Part shown: piece after piece, positions 61,046-63,551 of the stretch
Layout of the letters: every line of letters begins with the position of its first letter
Numbering within the stretch: position 1 is the first letter of the stretch
Source: Candidatus Fermentithermobacillaceae bacterium
Lineage (GTDB): Bacteria; Bacillota; Sulfobacillia; Fermentithermobacillales; Fermentithermobacillaceae
NCBI GenBank assembly: GCA_012840345.1
Contig: DULO01000072.1
Span: 1-63,551 of the forward strand
Length of the DNA stretch: 63,551 nucleotides
Direction: 5' to 3'
The notes under the pieces: model-generated
What the model was told of the DNA's origin: nothing
Database searches by the model: none
Seen by the model: only the letters and a program-made list of their open reading frames with translations
Position numbers and translations under genes: made by a program

Positions 61046-61405
61046 TCACTCTTTCCAAAGAACGTTTGATCGAGCAGTACCTCTTCGCTTGCCGCCGCTG
61101 CTCTCGTCAGCGTCGTCACTCACCCGGCTTATCGCGGTCTTAACCTTGGCTCTCGCCTCGCTGAACTTCCTGACTAGCTCCTCACCTTGATAACCCTGAG
61201 CAACCAGATCTCTAAGGATATCTACAGTGAGCTGCTCATCATCTGAACGCAACGGGCGGATAACGATACAACCGTCCTGCACAAAGCACTCCACTTCCTT
61301 GCCCAATCCGACCTGTCTAAAGAACTTGAGGGGTATAGTGATCTGCCGCTTGGGCGAAACGCTGATGATTTTTCTTTCCACGTTCTGAGGCTCCAATGGG
61401 GCCAT
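61046..61405 (-). CDS. AbrB/MazE/SpoVT-fold DNA-binding protein
   Basis: The 119-residue protein has an N-terminal swapped-hairpin AbrB domain (IISVSPKRQITIPLKFFRQVGLGKEVECFV). A helical C-terminal half with DILRDLVAQGYQGEELVRKF resembles antitoxins of the RelB/MazE-type annotated as AbrB-family. No toxin gene is next to it on either side. The ATG follows GGAGGGAG. It may be an orphan antitoxin or a small regulator. Confidence 0.8.
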   Translation of the reverse strand: MAPLEPQNVERKIISVSPKRQITIPLKFFRQVGLGKEVECFVQDGCIVIRPLRSDDEQLTVDILRDLVAQGYQGEELVRKFSEARAKVKTAISRVSDDADESSGGKRRGTARSNVLWKE

Positions 61406-61700
61406 CGTTCTCCCTCCACTATGGTCTTGACCGCATTCTCCCAATACGTATTTCTTTACTGTATGATATCAAAGAAATCTTCTCCGACATAACCCAATCT
61501 CATTTTCCGAGTTTCTTTGCCCACACTGATGCAGCCGGCCCGCTCGGTGTTGGCCTCTCGTTGCTCGCTCCGACCTGCCACAGGCACTTCGCCCCTCATA
61601 ACATCAAAAACGGAAAGGCCTTTGAAACACGCTGTAGTATAAAGAAGCAAACGCATCTGAGTAGTTGATGCGTCCTGATTGATGCCGGAGGGGTACAAGA
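61406..61700. other. Divergent intergenic region
   Basis: This region holds the divergent promoters of the AbrB-type and APH-like genes. On the minus strand TTGATA and TACGTA, 16 bases apart (~61447-61474), could be the AbrB-gene promoter. On the plus strand TATAAA (~61637) is a loose -10. An inverted repeat ACGCATC/GATGCGT lies at ~61652-61675. No gene is recognised. Confidence 0.3.
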
Positions 61701-62747
61701 TTGCTTCCATCTGATGTCTCATGGACGAACTGGAATAAGCTGTTTCTGGACACATCGGTCTGGGAGGCTCCTGTCCGGCACGTACTCTCAGACCTCGGGT
61801 TCTCAGTGAGTTCGATCGAGGCCGAGTTTCCGGGGACAAGCGCGGTTTTCGAGGTCCAGTGCGGCATCCGCAGCTTGATAGTTAAGTTCTTCCCTCCGAT
61901 GGCCCACCGCGACTTCATCGCCGAACGGAGCGTTTACCGGGCCTTGTCCCCTGCCCCACCCCTCCCTATCCCGCGGCTCGTGGCAACTGGAACACTGCAT
62001 GACGCCATTGATTGGCCATACCTGGTCGTCGAAAAAAACCTGGGGACTGCGGTACGAGACTTGAGGGACCAACTTAGTCAGGATGACCTGGTTGATATCG
62101 CAGAGCAAGTAGGAGTTCACCTTCGGGCTCTACACAGCGCAGACAGAAACCGCGTACCTGAACTCAACCGCAGTATCGCCGAATGGAAAGCGTGGGCCAG
62201 GTCGCGTCTGCAAGCAGTCCCCGAGGAGCTGGCGCGTGTGGCCACCCCAGAAGGGAAGCCGCTCCTGCCGGCTTCGACTCTTGCGGAGGTGACCGACTTC
62301 CTGCGATCGATGGGCACTGCTGTGATCAGCTCGATGACTGAGGACGATCTCTCCTTAATCCATGCGGACGTCACGGAAGACCACGTACTGGTCATGCCTG
62401 AAAGCGCGCAGACACCGCGCAAGTATCGAGTGGAAACCATATTCGATTTCGGGGACGCCGAGGTGGCTCCGGTATATTACGAATGGATTCCCGTGTGGTT
62501 CAGTCTACTGAGGCAAAACCGCGGGGCCTTCGAGGCGCTTTTGGAGAGACATCGGGAGGAGTCACACTTGGGGTTGAGGCCAGGGCATCGGCACGCTCGT
62601 TTCAGCGAGCGGAACATCCTGCTGACTTTCACCTTCGTCCACCGATTCTCCGCGGCAATCGTCAAAGAAACGTTGAGTCGTGAGTATGAGCCTCTCGGTA
62701 AGTTGAGTTCGTTCAGCGACCTTGCTGAGGTCCTCTGGCCCGTGTGA
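61701..62747 (+). CDS. APH/choline kinase-fold phosphotransferase homologue
   Basis: The 348-residue protein has the aminoglycoside phosphotransferase fold. A lysine lies in LIVKFFPP (about 59-66), the catalytic loop is LIHADVTEDHVLV (H221, D223), and the metal-binding motif is IFDFGDAEV (D249). The usual Asn of the HxDxxxxN loop is replaced by His228, which is unusual. The substrate is unknown, and resistance should not be assumed. The TTG start is supported by GGAGGGG seven bases upstream. Confidence 0.82.
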   Translation: MLPSDVSWTNWNKLFLDTSVWEAPVRHVLSDLGFSVSSIEAEFPGTSAVFEVQCGIRSLIVKFFPPMAHRDFIAERSVYRALSPAPPLPIPRLVATGTLHDAIDWPYLVVEKNLGTAVRDLRDQLSQDDLVDIAEQVGVHLRALHSADRNRVPELNRSIAEWKAWARSRLQAVPEELARVATPEGKPLLPASTLAEVTDFLRSMGTAVISSMTEDDLSLIHADVTEDHVLVMPESAQTPRKYRVETIFDFGDAEVAPVYYEWIPVWFSLLRQNRGAFEALLERHREESHLGLRPGHRHARFSERNILLTFTFVHRFSAAIVKETLSREYEPLGKLSSFSDLAEVLWPV

Positions 62748-62785
62748 AAAAAGCGGCGAAGCCATCACATGCTGTCTATAGGGCG

Positions 62786-63403
62786 CTAACGGGATCCCAT
62801 CTGCTTTTCTATCTGCCGTTTTGCTTTCTTATCAAGGACGTTACCCGATAGGGCGTCTTGAATAAAAGCTTCGATCGTGTCAGACGCGGTGTTTGCCCTA
62901 ATGACCATCAGCGTGTTCACGATATCCAGGAGTATGGACTTTCGCATGGTCTCTTTCTGTCCGGCAAGGTCGAACGCTACGAGTCTTTCCGCGATCTTCG
63001 GCCCAAGGTCGGGCTTGTGCAGGGCTATCTTGCCCAACCCCTGTATACAGCCGCGCACCGTTATGGGCTTCGCGTCGCTAAGAAGGGCTAGGTAGTCCTC
63101 AAGGGCCGCTTCCATCTTGCCCGCAGAATCCCACTTCGCGTTGTCGGCAATGAGCATGAGGCCTATAGACCTCTGATAGGAGTTGTCACTCTTCAGCTTG
63201 GCGACGAATACGTCCCAGAACGGGTACACGTCGTCCGCATACGAGGACCTGCTCAGAAGCAGGAGAAGCGCCTTGTACCGAGCGTTGTCATCCTCAAGCG
63301 CAAGCCACTCGACAAGCTGAGCGATGTCGCCTGCTTCCAGAGTCTCTGAGATTTCCGGCAGGATGTCTTTGGGGATTGAGGCCAGACTCTCCATTGTGAT
63401 CAT
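62786..63403 (-). CDS. HEAT-like helical repeat protein
   Basis: The 205-residue, all-helical protein has repeating helix pairs of HEAT/ARM type (EWLALEDDNARYKALLLLLSR, LKSDNSYQRSIGLMLIADNAKWD, LSDAKPITVRGCIQGLGKIAL). I do not recognise a specific family. Such proteins are usually binding scaffolds. The ATG at 63403 has GGAGG about 11 bases upstream; a second ATG three codons later is an alternative. Confidence 0.65.
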   Translation of the reverse strand: MITMESLASIPKDILPEISETLEAGDIAQLVEWLALEDDNARYKALLLLLSRSSYADDVYPFWDVFVAKLKSDNSYQRSIGLMLIADNAKWDSAGKMEAALEDYLALLSDAKPITVRGCIQGLGKIALHKPDLGPKIAERLVAFDLAGQKETMRKSILLDIVNTLMVIRANTASDTIEAFIQDALSGNVLDKKAKRQIEKQMGSR

Positions 63404-63492
63404 GTTAATCTCATCCTCCGATCTTATCTCTCATGCCCGCACGACCCCGCCATGTAGTCCTCCACCCATCCCCGAGTCAAAAGCAGATTACC

Positions 63493-63551
63493 TACGAGCC
63501 TTCCCACTTGTAGTTCGGGTCCTCGAACAGGCAAAACGGATGCCCGGCAGG
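63493..63551 (-). CDS. C-terminal end of a glyoxalase/VOC-family protein (partial)
   Basis: The last ~19 codons read PAGHPFCLFEDPNYKWEGS before a TAG. The DPAGHPFCL pattern is the usual C-terminal end of VOC/glyoxalase-like proteins. The rest lies outside the window, and the exact edge is uncertain by a base. Confidence 0.5.

Noticed and set aside
61456-61839. 127-codon minus-strand frame opposite the APH-like gene start
   Set aside because: It overlaps the well-supported plus-strand gene and its upstream region, with no family features.
1-63551. tRNA or rRNA genes
   Set aside because: No cloverleaf with the conserved T-loop sequence and no rRNA-like stretch was seen in the intergenic regions; I could not run a covariance search.

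Overview
The window comes from an endospore-forming, Gram-positive, anaerobic-type bacterium of the Bacillota, most like high-GC Clostridia or related deep lineages. The evidence is a division and cell-wall (dcw) cluster fused to sporulation genes (spoIIGA, sigE, sigG, spoIIR, ylmC-type), further sporulation genes elsewhere (yunB, bofC, a SpoIID-like protein), a MurE of the meso-diaminopimelate type, ferredoxin-linked 2-oxoacid metabolism and an ammonia-dependent NAD synthase. Base composition looks GC-rich, and TTG and GTG starts behind strong Shine-Dalgarno sequences are common. I cannot name a species from the sequence.

Layout. Positions 1-3.8 kb (minus) hold the end of a metallophosphoesterase, pyrE, an RluD-type pseudouridine synthase, lspA, a TraR/DksA zinc-finger protein and a DUF5665-like membrane protein. 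Positions 3.8-12.1 kb form an accessory block between these genes and divIVA: a PadR/permease-prefix pair, a methyltransferase, an alpha/beta hydrolase, a truncated DUF3267-like remnant, a degenerate tandem repeat, a double-P-loop ATPase, a DUF1461-type membrane protein, a YtcJ-like amidohydrolase and an Asp/Glu-type racemase. Positions 12.1-34.6 kb (all minus) are the dcw/sporulation supercluster. In transcription order it reads mraZ, rsmH, ftsL, PBP2/SpoVD-type, murE, murF, mraY, ftsW, murG, murC, murA, ftsQ, DUF881, DUF1290, ftsZ, spoIIGA, sigE, sigG, spoIIR, ylmC-type, HlyD-like, yggS-type, divIVA. MraZ-type operator repeats precede it. murD, murB, ftsA and sepF are absent from their usual places.

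Positions 34.6-41.8 kb (minus) encode carbon metabolism: a GntR regulator, korDABC (2-oxoacid:ferredoxin oxidoreductase), a terminator, then methylmalonyl-CoA mutase large subunit, methylmalonyl-CoA epimerase, an amidohydrolase and a zinc-ribbon protein. Together they suggest interconversion of 2-oxoglutarate, succinyl-CoA and methylmalonyl-CoA. Positions 41.9-53 kb (minus) hold yajC, tgt, queA, a SpoIID-like gene, DUF2905, queH, ruvBAC, bofC, yebC, nadE, yunB and tyrS. This block combines late queuosine synthesis, Holliday-junction processing and sporulation. A class A PBP is read divergently from tyrS at 53.2 kb.

The right end (55.4-63.6 kb) carries mutS2, a thioredoxin-like gene, a DUF421 protein, an array of exact-period 62-bp hairpin repeats, a CrtI-like flavoprotein, an orphan AbrB-type regulator, an APH-like kinase homologue, a HEAT-like protein and the end of a glyoxalase-like gene.

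Regulatory sequence that can be read directly includes a SigF-type promoter in front of sigG, a SigF/SigG-type promoter in front of bofC, MraZ boxes in front of mraZ, a repeat-flanked promoter in front of the GntR gene, and several intrinsic terminators. No rRNA, tRNA, CRISPR array or insertion sequence was recognised.
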